DNA of 64,000 bases, from positions 2,046,001-2,110,000 of the forward strand of contig NZ_CP135922.1 in assembly GCF_032399705.1 (NCBI RefSeq). The letters run 5' to 3'. Source of the DNA: Paenibacillus sp. BIC5C1 (GTDB taxonomy: Bacteria > Bacillota > Bacilli > Paenibacillales > Paenibacillaceae). Below the pieces are notes generated by a model. That model saw only the letters and a program-made list of their open reading frames with translations, was not told where the DNA came from and ran no database searches. Every line of letters begins with the position of its first letter. Position 1 is the first letter of the stretch. Both the position numbers and the translations under genes were made by a program. Shown one piece after another: positions 17,168 through 25,800 of the stretch.

Positions 17168-18535
17168 TCAGAATCCGGCCAGATAGGTGGAGTATTCCAG
17201 CATCGCTTTGACAGAAGGCCGGATTTTGCTCTCGCTAAGTGGCGTATTATCGTTCTTGGATGGTTTGGAATTCACTTCAAGCAGCCAGACCCTTCCGCTG
17301 GTGTCCAAGGCAAGGTCAATGCCGAGTTCACCGAAGTGGGCGGGGATGGCACCTTCAATGCCTTTGGCAATATCCAGAGCGGCCGTATGCAATCCTGCGT
17401 ATGCAGAGGCTTTGGCTGATGAGGATAATTGAGTTTTGGCTACAGCTTCCTTGACGGTGCTGAGACTTCCACCTCGTGCCAGGTTGGATACATAGTGACT
17501 GCCGCCTGCAATACGTGCGACGATGGAAGTGACGCTCCATTTGCCCGTACGGTTTTTTTGCACAAGCGCACGGAAATCTACGGGTCTGCCGCTGTTATCA
17601 ATCAGAGAAAGACCCTGTTGGATCTGGTAGCGCGTTGTTTTCATTTTCCCGGACAGACTGGCATACAGTTTATCCAGAGAAGTATACGTTTGTTTTCGGG
17701 TCCCCCCAACGCTTGTAGCGAGGGTGAGGAAGCTGCCGTCGCTTTGACGGGAGACCCGGATGATACCTTTGCCAAGCGACCCACGAACCGGCTTCAAAAA
17801 GACAACCGGATACCGATTGCACATCGTTTTAAGTGTGGCGGAAGCTTTGAGCAAATGGGATTCGGGCAGTACTCTCTTCAGTGATGAAATGGACTTCAAG
17901 GCATCAAATACTTCATTTTTGTCCAGAAACTTTTCATTGAAGGTCTGTGTACCGTAGAGCGATTTTACTTCTTTAATAAAATGCTGTACGCTAGGTTTGT
18001 TCTCAAGCTTACGGGACGTCAGCCGGTTATTGACGACGTCTGCTATAGGCAGAACGGTCTTTTTCCAGCCGTCATCATACACCCAGCCTTTCATATAACC
18101 CGTTACCGCTCCAATATCCTCCGGTGTGAAAAAGGATACATAGGCGCCCTGCTTCCGGCAGGCGTTCACCAATTCTTGACAGAACATCGTGATGGAGCCA
18201 AAGGGCCGATCGGGTTGATCGGGATAATCCCGGCTGACCAATACACTGATGTAGGGTCCAAGGCGCAGCGTACGGCTGGCTGAACGATAAGATATCCTCA
18301 GGACCGAACGGGGAACAAGGCCGGTCTTGCTGGCTACCGTCTGATTGATGCGCAGACCGTCATACCTAGGAACAGGGATGACAGTGACCTCACGGCGGAA
18401 AGAGCCGAATTGCAGCTGAAGAGGTCGGCCAGAAGGGATTTTAAGCGCTTTGAGCACCCCTTCGCCCAGCATGATGACGTCGTCCTGCAGGATGCCCGAG
18501 CCGGTAACCTGAATCGTTACTTTTTTAGTGGACAT
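17168..18535 (-). CDS. YheC/YheD family ATP-grasp protein, long YheD-like form (array member 5, promoter-proximal)
   Basis: A 455-aa protein starting MSTKKVTIQVTGSG behind GGAAGGAGATCC. The open frame extends almost 100 codons upstream, but that part lacks family sequence and a ribosome binding site. The YheD-type N-terminal domain (to about residue 95, LRLGPYISVLVSRD) precedes an ATP-grasp region with VVNNRLTSRK, FNEKFLDKNEVFDAL, FLKPVRGSLGKGIIRV, IQQGLSLID, DFRALVQKNRTGKW and ELGIDLALDTSGRVWLLEVNSKPS. It is the first gene of the array. The divergent yheA gene lies 280 bases away, matching the Bacillus yheA-yheCD neighbourhood. Confidence 0.85.
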   Translation of the reverse strand: MSTKKVTIQVTGSGILQDDVIMLGEGVLKALKIPSGRPLQLQFGSFRREVTVIPVPRYDGLRINQTVASKTGLVPRSVLRISYRSASRTLRLGPYISVLVSRDYPDQPDRPFGSITMFCQELVNACRKQGAYVSFFTPEDIGAVTGYMKGWVYDDGWKKTVLPIADVVNNRLTSRKLENKPSVQHFIKEVKSLYGTQTFNEKFLDKNEVFDALKSISSLKRVLPESHLLKASATLKTMCNRYPVVFLKPVRGSLGKGIIRVSRQSDGSFLTLATSVGGTRKQTYTSLDKLYASLSGKMKTTRYQIQQGLSLIDNSGRPVDFRALVQKNRTGKWSVTSIVARIAGGSHYVSNLARGGSLSTVKEAVAKTQLSSSAKASAYAGLHTAALDIAKGIEGAIPAHFGELGIDLALDTSGRVWLLEVNSKPSKNDNTPLSESKIRPSVKAMLEYSTYLAGF

Positions 18536-18815
18536 CACGGATCTCCTTCCGGGCGGCAACTTGATGTCTGATCTCGAAGTTGAACGGCATCTGAACATGG
18601 CATGTGCTTCATCATATGAGGACATATAACCCTTGGTGATTGACCCATTTGGATTAAATGCATTTGATGCTCGGCAGGTAATGAATGGCATGTTTCCACA
18701 AGCTTTGTTTGACGGAAGTGAAATACGTGTATTAACACGGGTGAGCGTTGCGATGAGAATGCGAATGAATACGAATGGATAACAGAAGAACAACCCAATT
18801 TGAGGAGGAATAATA

Positions 18816-19163
18816 GTGAACATTTATGACAAAGCCAATGATTTGGCCAAAGCACTAAGAGAAAGCAGCGAGGTTGAAGAAATTACTTCTGCGATGAAGC
18901 TGATTGAAGCAGACCCTGAAGCGAAGGCTATGCTGGATAATTTCCGTGATCAACAGATGGAATTGCAACAACGTATGATGAGTGGGGATATGCCTGCACC
19001 GGACGAAATGGAGAAAATGGAGAAACTTTTCGAGGTCCTGAGCTTGAACCTGAACATCCGTCGTCTGTTTGACGCTGAACGTCGCCTGAGTGTCATTATC
19101 GAAGACGTGAACAAAATTATTGCAGACAGCCTCGGTCATCTGTACGGTGGTGCTGAAGCCTAA
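18816..19163 (+). CDS. yheA: YheA, YlbF/YmcA family protein
   Basis: A 115-aa helical protein of the YlbF/YmcA/YheA family (YheA branch, UPF0342). The motif region has LAKALRESSEVEE, DPEAKAMLDNFRDQQMELQQ and a long helix to RRLFDAERRLSVIIEDVNKII. Family relatives YlbF and YmcA join YaaT in regulating RNase Y and development in Bacillus; the role of YheA itself is not established. The start is GTG behind TGAGGAGGAA. It lies divergent from the yheCD array as expected from Bacillus synteny. Confidence 0.85.
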   Translation: MNIYDKANDLAKALRESSEVEEITSAMKLIEADPEAKAMLDNFRDQQMELQQRMMSGDMPAPDEMEKMEKLFEVLSLNLNIRRLFDAERRLSVIIEDVNKIIADSLGHLYGGAEA

Positions 19164-19265
19164 ACCTAAAGCCTTGTCCCGTTTTTTTGCCTGAACCTCT
19201 CATATTAGCTCCTTGTCGTTCATAGACTAGACATATAGAGTCGATCAAGAACGAAGGAGCTGTGA

Positions 19266-19553
19266 ATGGTGAAAAGGTTGAAGAAAGCAAAACATGTGAT
19301 CTATCTGCTTATCGCGTTGTCGATGCTGGTCATTGCGCTGCCGCGTATTTCCTTTGCTGGTGGAATGGACTGGGTTAATATTTTTGGCATCGTATGGGTG
19401 CTGTTCTCGTTATTAATCATTGGTGCACATCTGCATTTTATTCTTGGTGTGGATGAAGAGAAGAAGCGTGCGCTGGAAGCTGTTCGGCGGGCAAAGCTGC
19501 GGCAGTGGGAGATGAAACTGGTGGACAAGCAGGAACAGAGCAAATCTGTATAA
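19266..19553 (+). CDS. Small two-TM membrane protein of unknown function
   Basis: A 95-aa protein with a basic N-terminus (MVKRLKKAKH), hydrophobic segments at about residues 10-31 and 36-60, and a long charged amphipathic C-terminal helix rich in Glu, Lys and Arg. The ATG is preceded by AAGGAGCTG. I do not recognise the family. It follows yheA by 100 bases on the same strand and is closed by a strong terminator, so cotranscription with yheA is possible. Confidence 0.6.
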   Translation: MVKRLKKAKHVIYLLIALSMLVIALPRISFAGGMDWVNIFGIVWVLFSLLIIGAHLHFILGVDEEKKRALEAVRRAKLRQWEMKLVDKQEQSKSV

Positions 19554-19597
19554 GGTTAGAACACAAATGACATGGTGATTGAGATGGTTTTATCTGT

Positions 19598-19638
19598 AAG
19601 GCCGGATCCCTTTTGGTATGAAGGGACCGGCCTTTTTT
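19598..19638 (+). terminator. Rho-independent terminator
   Basis: AAGGCCGG-ATCCCTT pairs with AAGGGA-CCGGCCTT and is followed directly by TTTTTT. It ends the yheA/small-membrane-protein unit. Confidence 0.88.
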
Positions 19639-19731
19639 GCACCCTTAATTTGCTGTTCCGATTATTCAGATCGATGTTGCGCAGTTCTTTAGGAGAATGG
19701 TGCGTAGAATGGGGTTATTTTCCTAAGGTCG

Positions 19732-19740
19732 TGTTATAAT
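19732..19740 (+). promoter_or_regulatory. Extended -10 promoter of ytoI
   Basis: TGTTATAAT (TGn plus TATAAT) lies about 40 bases before the start codon. No good -35 is seen, which is common for extended -10 promoters. Confidence 0.55.
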
Positions 19741-19781
19741 AGATACAGAATAGTACAGATGCATCTTCGGGGGTGGTACAG

Positions 19782-21116
19782 ATGGACGGACAGGAAGAAA
19801 ACGTGACGAAGCATGAACAATTGCTTCAACATATTGAACAGCTGAAGGTAGGCAGTAAAATATCGGTGCGTGGACTGGCGCGAGAGCTGGGCGTAAGCGA
19901 AGGAACAGCGTATCGTGCAGTAAAAGAGGCAGAGAACTTCGGCCTGGTCGTGACCAAGGAACGAATTGGAACAGTGCGGATCGAGAAAAGACCTCGCGGT
20001 ATGACCGAGCAGCTGACTTTTGCCGATGTGGTGACCATAGTTGAAGGTCATGTGCTGGGTGGAAGTGACGGTCTGGCCAAACCGCTTCACAAGTACGTAA
20101 TTGGTGCGATGAAAGAACAGGCCATGGCCCGTTACATTGACGCGGGAAGCCTGTTGATTGTCGGTAACCGGGACAATGCACATTCCCTTGCGCTCGAACA
20201 GGGGGCAGGCGTGTTAATTACAGGTGGATTTGGTACAAGCCGTGAAGTGAGGGTGATGGCTGATGAGTTAGGTCTGCCCATCATTTCCTCCCGACATGAT
20301 ACGTTCACAGTGGCTTCAATGATTAACCGTGCGATCTTCGATCGACTGATTAAGAAAAAGATTATGTTGGTAGAGGATATTATTGGTCAGAAACCCCGCC
20401 TTCAGGTGCTAAAGGTGACCAGTTCAGCCGCGGATTTTCATCTGCTGGTTTCCGAAACGGGAGAGCATCGCTTTCCGGTAGTAGATGAATGGAACCGGGT
20501 TATCGGTATAGTAAGTCTCAAAGATGTGAGCGAGTTAAAAGAGGATCAAAGTATTGAGAAGTGTGTCGTACGTCGCCCAATCACAGCTTCGCTGCAAACC
20601 TCACTGGCTTCGGCTGCACAGATCATGACGTGGGAGGGCATTGACTTCCTACCCATTGTGGATCGGAACCGTAAATTGATTGCATCCGTCACCCGTAAGG
20701 AAGTGCTGCAAGCGATGCGTGATGCGCAGAAGCAGCCACAGCTTGGAGAGACGTTTGATCATCTGATCTGGAACGGGTTTGCGGAAGAGCGCGGAGAGCA
20801 GAACGAACTGTTTTTCCACGGATTCATCATTCCTCAGATGGCAACAGATCTCGGTACAATCTCGGAAGGCGTTCTGCTGAATGTGATGACACAGGCTGGA
20901 AGGCGTGCCGCTTGGGACGTTACAGGAAACGACCATATGGTGGATAATATAACAACGTATTTTGTTCGTCCGGTACAGATTGAAGATCAGATTCTGGTGC
21001 GTCCAATGATTCTGGAGACAAGTCGTCGGACCTGCAAAATGGATATTGTCATTACCCGTGACGGGAATGTTGTATGCAAAGCGGTGATGACCCTGCAATC
21101 GATTGACCATGCGTAG
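19782..21116 (+). CDS. ytoI: YtoI-like regulator: HTH, DRTGG, CBS pair and hotdog domains
   Basis: A 444-aa multidomain protein. An N-terminal winged HTH (about 10-65, SVRGLARELGVSEGTAYRAVKEAE) leads into a DRTGG domain (about 75-185), then a CBS pair (about 190-310) with HRFPVVDEWNRVIGIVSL and DFLPIVDRNRKLIASVT, and a hotdog/MaoC-like C-terminal domain (about 320-435). It probably senses an adenine nucleotide or acyl-CoA and binds DNA, but no target is known. The ATG (MDGQEENV) is chosen over an upstream GTG because GGGGGTGG sits just before it. Its location next to ytpI, ytrI, ytrH and dnaE matches Bacillus. Confidence 0.82.
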   Translation: MDGQEENVTKHEQLLQHIEQLKVGSKISVRGLARELGVSEGTAYRAVKEAENFGLVVTKERIGTVRIEKRPRGMTEQLTFADVVTIVEGHVLGGSDGLAKPLHKYVIGAMKEQAMARYIDAGSLLIVGNRDNAHSLALEQGAGVLITGGFGTSREVRVMADELGLPIISSRHDTFTVASMINRAIFDRLIKKKIMLVEDIIGQKPRLQVLKVTSSAADFHLLVSETGEHRFPVVDEWNRVIGIVSLKDVSELKEDQSIEKCVVRRPITASLQTSLASAAQIMTWEGIDFLPIVDRNRKLIASVTRKEVLQAMRDAQKQPQLGETFDHLIWNGFAEERGEQNELFFHGFIIPQMATDLGTISEGVLLNVMTQAGRRAAWDVTGNDHMVDNITTYFVRPVQIEDQILVRPMILETSRRTCKMDIVITRDGNVVCKAVMTLQSIDHA

Positions 21117-21158
21117 AAAGCTAGAGATCTTTGATCCGAAAAATATCATAATTCCAGC

Positions 21159-21250
21159 AAAAAAGAGAGATACTCTTATCGAAATAACGCACTGTACCCC
21201 GAAATCAATGTGGTTCAGGCTTGTTCGGATAGATGAGGATCTCTCTTTTT
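21159..21250. terminator. Long hairpin terminator between ytoI and ytpI
   Basis: AAAAAGAGAGAT (about 21160-21171) pairs with ATCTCTCTTTTT (21239-21250), with an imperfect extension inside and a large loop. The genes on either side converge. Confidence 0.65.
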
Positions 21251-21280
21251 GGCAAAACACATTGACATCGTGCTAATGCA

Positions 21281-21622
21281 TCAGGCAGATTGTCCGGATG
21301 TCTTGCCAGTTCCAGCGTCTGCATGCTGCTGAAGGCGGGCATAGTAACTGCGGTTACGTAAACCGGCGAACAGATTGTACGCTCCCATAATTAGAAATAG
21401 CGCTTCCACAACGACGGATAGCGTAGAACCGGTAAACACAAACATCAGGATGAGGGAAAGAATAATCAGCATGCTACCCATCCAGACGTTGGTCCATGAG
21501 CGATAGAGACCTGTGGCGATGGGATCAGTGGCTCTGCGCGAACGAATGCTGTTCAGAGCTGAACAGACCATGGCCAGGGCAAAGATGGCGATCAGTACAT
21601 ATTTGAGTACATCGATGAACAC
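21281..21622 (-). CDS. ytpI: YtpI family membrane protein
   Basis: A 113-aa protein with three hydrophobic segments (about residues 4-24, 47-66 and 70-90) and the YtpI-type arrangement with RRATDPIATGLYRSWTNVWMGS between the first two. The role is unknown. The start is GTG, with AAGGAG ten bases before it. The C-terminal tail is hydrophilic. It is separated from ytrI upstream by about 97 bases. In Bacillus the nanoRNase gene nrnA (ytqI) lies between ytpI and ytrI; it is not present here. Confidence 0.75.
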   Translation of the reverse strand: MFIDVLKYVLIAIFALAMVCSALNSIRSRRATDPIATGLYRSWTNVWMGSMLIILSLILMFVFTGSTLSVVVEALFLIMGAYNLFAGLRNRSYYARLQQHADAGTGKTSGQSA

Positions 21623-21654
21623 AAAGACGCAGCTCCTTTTCTGGAAAGCATTTA

Positions 21655-21700
21655 CTGCCCTTATTGTACCATGCAGGCAGAGGGCAAGGGCAGTTTTTTT
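21655..21700 (+). terminator. Terminator-like hairpin on the plus strand with no plus-strand gene
   Basis: CTGCCCTT (21655-21662) and AAGGGCAG (21686-21693) followed by seven T. Flanking genes are both on the minus strand, so it would end an antisense transcript or read-through past the ytoI terminator. Confidence 0.5.
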
Positions 21701-21719
21701 CCGAGGCTATCATCCATTT

Positions 21720-22208
21720 CTAAGCCGGAACGTGCATCCGAATCTGTACCCAAACTTGCAGCACACCTTCCATCACCAGCATCGTTTTCACCTGGACGGT
21801 ATATTCCTTTTCTCTGACCGTGTACACTTTTTGGTTCAGCATGATTCGTGTCATTTTGCTGTACTCATCGATGTTGAACACATCACGGCCCCGGAGAACC
21901 TCAAGTTCATCTCCCAGCTTTTGCAGCATCACTTTTAGGGAGGCCTCGTCCGGACCTTTGTCAGAGTCTTCTGCACGGACCTTAATTTCCTTGATGACGG
22001 TTTGGCGTTTACTGTATTTTTTCAGCGTTTTAATATCCTCCTCGTTCTGATGCAGCTGAAGCTGCAACTCCTGATTGTTGAGCCACAACTCGTTGTAACT
22101 CAGGTGAAATACACCGTTGTATACGACACAACCGGCGATCATTCCGAGAACAAAGACAGCAGTCATGCGCATAAGCGGGCGGTAACGTGAAAATGGCGGG
22201 ATTCTCAT
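21720..22208 (-). CDS. ytrI: Sporulation membrane protein YtrI
   Basis: A 162-aa bitopic membrane protein with a short basic N-terminus, one membrane segment at about residues 14-32 (AVFVLGMIAGCVVYNGVF), a coiled-coil region (about 42-105) and a C-terminal beta-rich domain outside the membrane. Bacillus ytrH and ytrI are mother-cell sporulation genes. It follows ytrH by 21 bases on the same strand, so they form an operon. The ribosome binding site is weak, and coupling to ytrH is likely. Confidence 0.8.
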   Translation of the reverse strand: MRIPPFSRYRPLMRMTAVFVLGMIAGCVVYNGVFHLSYNELWLNNQELQLQLHQNEEDIKTLKKYSKRQTVIKEIKVRAEDSDKGPDEASLKVMLQKLGDELEVLRGRDVFNIDEYSKMTRIMLNQKVYTVREKEYTVQVKTMLVMEGVLQVWVQIRMHVPA

Positions 22209-22229
22209 GGGCGCTGTCCTGGAGTCATG

Positions 22230-22559
22230 CTAACCCCGTCCTCCACCGCATACCCATTTCACCAGTTCGGTACCCATGTGGGCGCCCATAAATGCGGATA
22301 TCAAATACAAAATTTGTTTGACTGCCGGAGACAGATTGCCGTCCAGCACGTTGCTTTCGATCACCCGCATCGGATCGATTGTACCGCCAACGGCCGCTGC
22401 GAGCGCCCAAATTTTTATTTTCCCAGCAACATCAAGCATCGTCTGTGTAGGAGGCTGGAGAGAGACTACTGCTCCTATACCTCCAATCATCGCGCCGCCC
22501 AGCACGATCCCAAACGCAATGAAGAAATCAAGAATGGCTTTGGACAAAAATGTGCTCAT
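22230..22559 (-). CDS. ytrH: Sporulation membrane protein YtrH
   Basis: A 109-aa hydrophobic protein with Gly-rich membrane helices (FFIAFGIVLGGAMIGGIGAVVSL, then IKIWALAAAVGGTIDPMRVIES and QILYLISAFMGAHMGTELV). The pattern and the neighbours (ytrI downstream, dnaE divergent) identify YtrH, a membrane protein of the sporulating mother cell. The ATG follows AGGGGTG. It is the first gene of the ytrH-ytrI unit and diverges from dnaE. Confidence 0.82.
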   Translation of the reverse strand: MSTFLSKAILDFFIAFGIVLGGAMIGGIGAVVSLQPPTQTMLDVAGKIKIWALAAAVGGTIDPMRVIESNVLDGNLSPAVKQILYLISAFMGAHMGTELVKWVCGGGRG

Positions 22560-22863
22560 CCGGCAACACCCCTTTCAGACCCAGCAGCACACCTCCTGTC
22601 TTTGGTCCGTAACAGGGGGAGCGGCTTGTACTTCTATTGTATGGGCGTGCCCCCGAACGTTATGATAAAATAGAATAATAAAACACTCTTTATTAGGATG
22701 GATCCTTATTTTCATTCATTTCATTAATAGAGCATTTTACATGGATACAGAAAACAACTTTCGGTCTGAACCGAAGGATGAAAAATATGGATAGAAGAAG
22801 ATAGTGTAGTAACCTGATTCAAGCAGGTTGCTGCGACTGTCCATGGCGAAAGGAAGAAAAAAC

Positions 22864-25800
22864 ATGAGTTCTTTTGTGCATTTGCACGTTCATAGTGAAT
22901 ATAGTTTGCTGGACGGCGCTGCGCGTATACCGGATCTCGTGAATAAGGCCGCGGATCTCGGAATGACTACGCTGGCATTGACCGACCACGGTGTAATGTA
23001 TGGTGCTATCCCTTTCTACAAAGCATGCGTCGAGCGGGGAATTAAGCCGATCATTGGATGTGAGGCTTATATGACTGCAGGGTCTCGCAAAGAGCGGGGA
23101 AGCCGGAAGGATCAGCCGATCCATCATCTGATTTTACTGGCCAAAAATATGACGGGTTATCGCAATCTGATGAAACTATGCTCCATCGGACATTTGGAAG
23201 GCTTCCATTACAAACCACGTATTGATATGGAGAGTCTGGCTGCTCATCACGAGGGTATTATCTGTTTAAGTGCTTGTCTGGGGGGCGAGGTTCCCCAGCA
23301 TTTGCTGCATGGACGTGAGGAAGAGGCGAAGCGTGCGGCGCTGCGTTACAAAAACATTTTTGGTGCCGATTTCTATCTGGAGCTGCAGGACCACGGGCTA
23401 TCTGAGCAAAAAAGAGTGAATCCCCAACTGATTCGTCTGGCAGCAGAGCTGGATATTCCATTGGTGGCGACCAACGATGCGCACTATCTGTCCGAAGAGG
23501 ACGCGGAGCTTCAGGATGTGTTGATCTGCATCGGAACAGGGAAAACGGTAGATGACGAGAACCGGCTGCGTATCGGAACCAATCAGCTTTATCTCAAGAA
23601 TGAACAAGAAATGGCGCGTTTGTTCCCCCATGTGCCCGAAGCATTGGCGAATACGGTTCGCATCGCGGAATCGTGTGAGTTGCAGCTGGAATTCGGCAAA
23701 TCCATTTTGCCGGAGTACAGACCGCTTCCTGAAGGGAAAACTCCGTCTGCCTATCTGCGTCAGTTGTGCGAAGAGGGAATGGAAGAGCGCTATAATGAAT
23801 CATCGCGTTGGACGGACACGGAGCTCAGAGCCGAGCTTGAACAGCGGCTGGAATATGAACTCCGGGTTATAGACAGTATGGGATTCTCGGATTATTTCCT
23901 GATCGTATGGGATTTTATCGCCTATTCTCACCAGCAGGGAATTGTCACCGGACCGGGTCGTGGCTCCTCGGCAGGTAGTCTTGTTGCCTATACCTTGCGT
24001 ATTACAGACGTTGATCCCATGAAGTATAACCTGCTCTTCGAGCGGTTTTTGAATCCGGAACGGATCTCCATGCCGGATATTGATATCGACTTCAGCGATG
24101 AACGGCGAGACGAAGTCATTGAATATGTTGCGAAAAAATACGGCAAAGCCCATGTAGCCCAAATCATTACCTTTGGTACGATGGCTGCCCGTGCAGCCGT
24201 TCGGGACGTCGGACGTGCATTGAATGTGCCTTACGGCGAGGTGGACAAGGCAGCGAAGCTGATTCCTGCACAGCTTGGCATTAACATTCAGCGGGCAATG
24301 GAAGCCACCCCTGAACTGAAGGCTCTGTATGAGACCAAGCCCAAAACACGTGAGCTGCTCGATATGGCGATGAAAGTGGAAGGCATGCCTCGTCATGCTT
24401 CCACGCATGCGGCGGGGGTTGTCATCTCCCGTGATCCGCTTACGGATGCCGTTCCGCTTCAAGAGGGGAGTGAGGGGACGGCCTTAACGCAATATTCCAT
24501 GGAAAACCTGGAGTCTATCGGACTGCTCAAAATGGACTTCCTCGGTCTGCGTACCCTTTCGATTATTGAACGCTGTCTGCGCTGGATTGGGGAAAATAGC
24601 GAAATTCCGGATTTTCGTCATATTCCGGACGACGATGCACTCACGTATGAGATGCTTGGCCGAGGCGACACGATGGGGATATTCCAGCTTGAATCCGCAG
24701 GGGTGCGTCGTGTCCTGAAGGAGCTGAAGCCGAGTGTATTTGAAGATATTATTTCCGTGTTGGCCCTGTATCGTCCGGGCCCAATGGAGTTCATATCCAA
24801 ATACATTCAGGGCAAACATGGCCAGATCGAAGTGGATTACCCCCATGCGGATCTCGAGACCATCCTTAAGGATACGTACGGCATCATTGTCTATCAGGAA
24901 CAAATTATGCAGATTGCTTCCCGGATGGCAGGCTTCTCTCTCGGCGAAGCGGATTTGCTCCGCAGAGCGGTATCCAAGAAAAAACGGGAAGTACTGGATC
25001 TCGAACGTGGGCATTTCGTTCAGGGCAGTCTGAAGCAAGGGTACAGCGAAGCGGAGGCAGACCTGGTCTATGATATGATCGTCAAGTTCGCCAACTACGG
25101 TTTCCCGCGTGCCCATGCCGCTGCGTATGGCGTGCTTGCTTTCCAGACGGCTTATCTGAAAGCACATTATCCCATTCATTTTATGGCATCCATGTTAACT
25201 GCCGTGATGGGCAGTCACCGCAAGGTGGCGGAGTATGTCGTGGAATGCCGACGTATGGACATTGAAGTACTTCCACCGGATGTGAATGAGAGCGGTATTC
25301 TGTTTACACCTGTACTTACATCATCTAGCAAAACTAGTGCTGACCAAGCAGCGGAAACCCAACGTTTAGAGGGAGAGCAGGGTGAGAATGGGACAGCAAG
25401 TCCAACGATGGCACATGCTGTACATGATGATTATTATTCCGGACAAGCAGAGTACGGCGAAGCACCTCTGCCAGATGACCCGGGCCCCGCACCAGACGAA
25501 GATGGTAGTTCATACGAGTGGCAGGCAGCGACGACTGTGCCGGAGCATACCGAGGATCGGATTAATTCGGGCGTAGTGACTGTTTCTACAGCAGAACGCC
25601 TTCATGGAACTGGGAAAGAGGGGGCCTCGCATTCCGAACAGCATGAAATGTCTGCTGTACAGGAAAAGGATGGATTGTCGGTTCAGAACTCTGATGCAGA
25701 TACAGCAACCGGGGCGATACGATTTGGTCTGGCTGCGGTAAAAAATGTAGGTACCCAGGCAATGGAGAGCATCATGATTGTACGTCAGGAAAGACCGTTC

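Noticed and set aside
12174..18535. The overlapping ATP-grasp frames might be one frameshifted gene
   Set aside because: Each member is full length with its own ribosome binding site or coupled start and a complete set of ATP-grasp segments.
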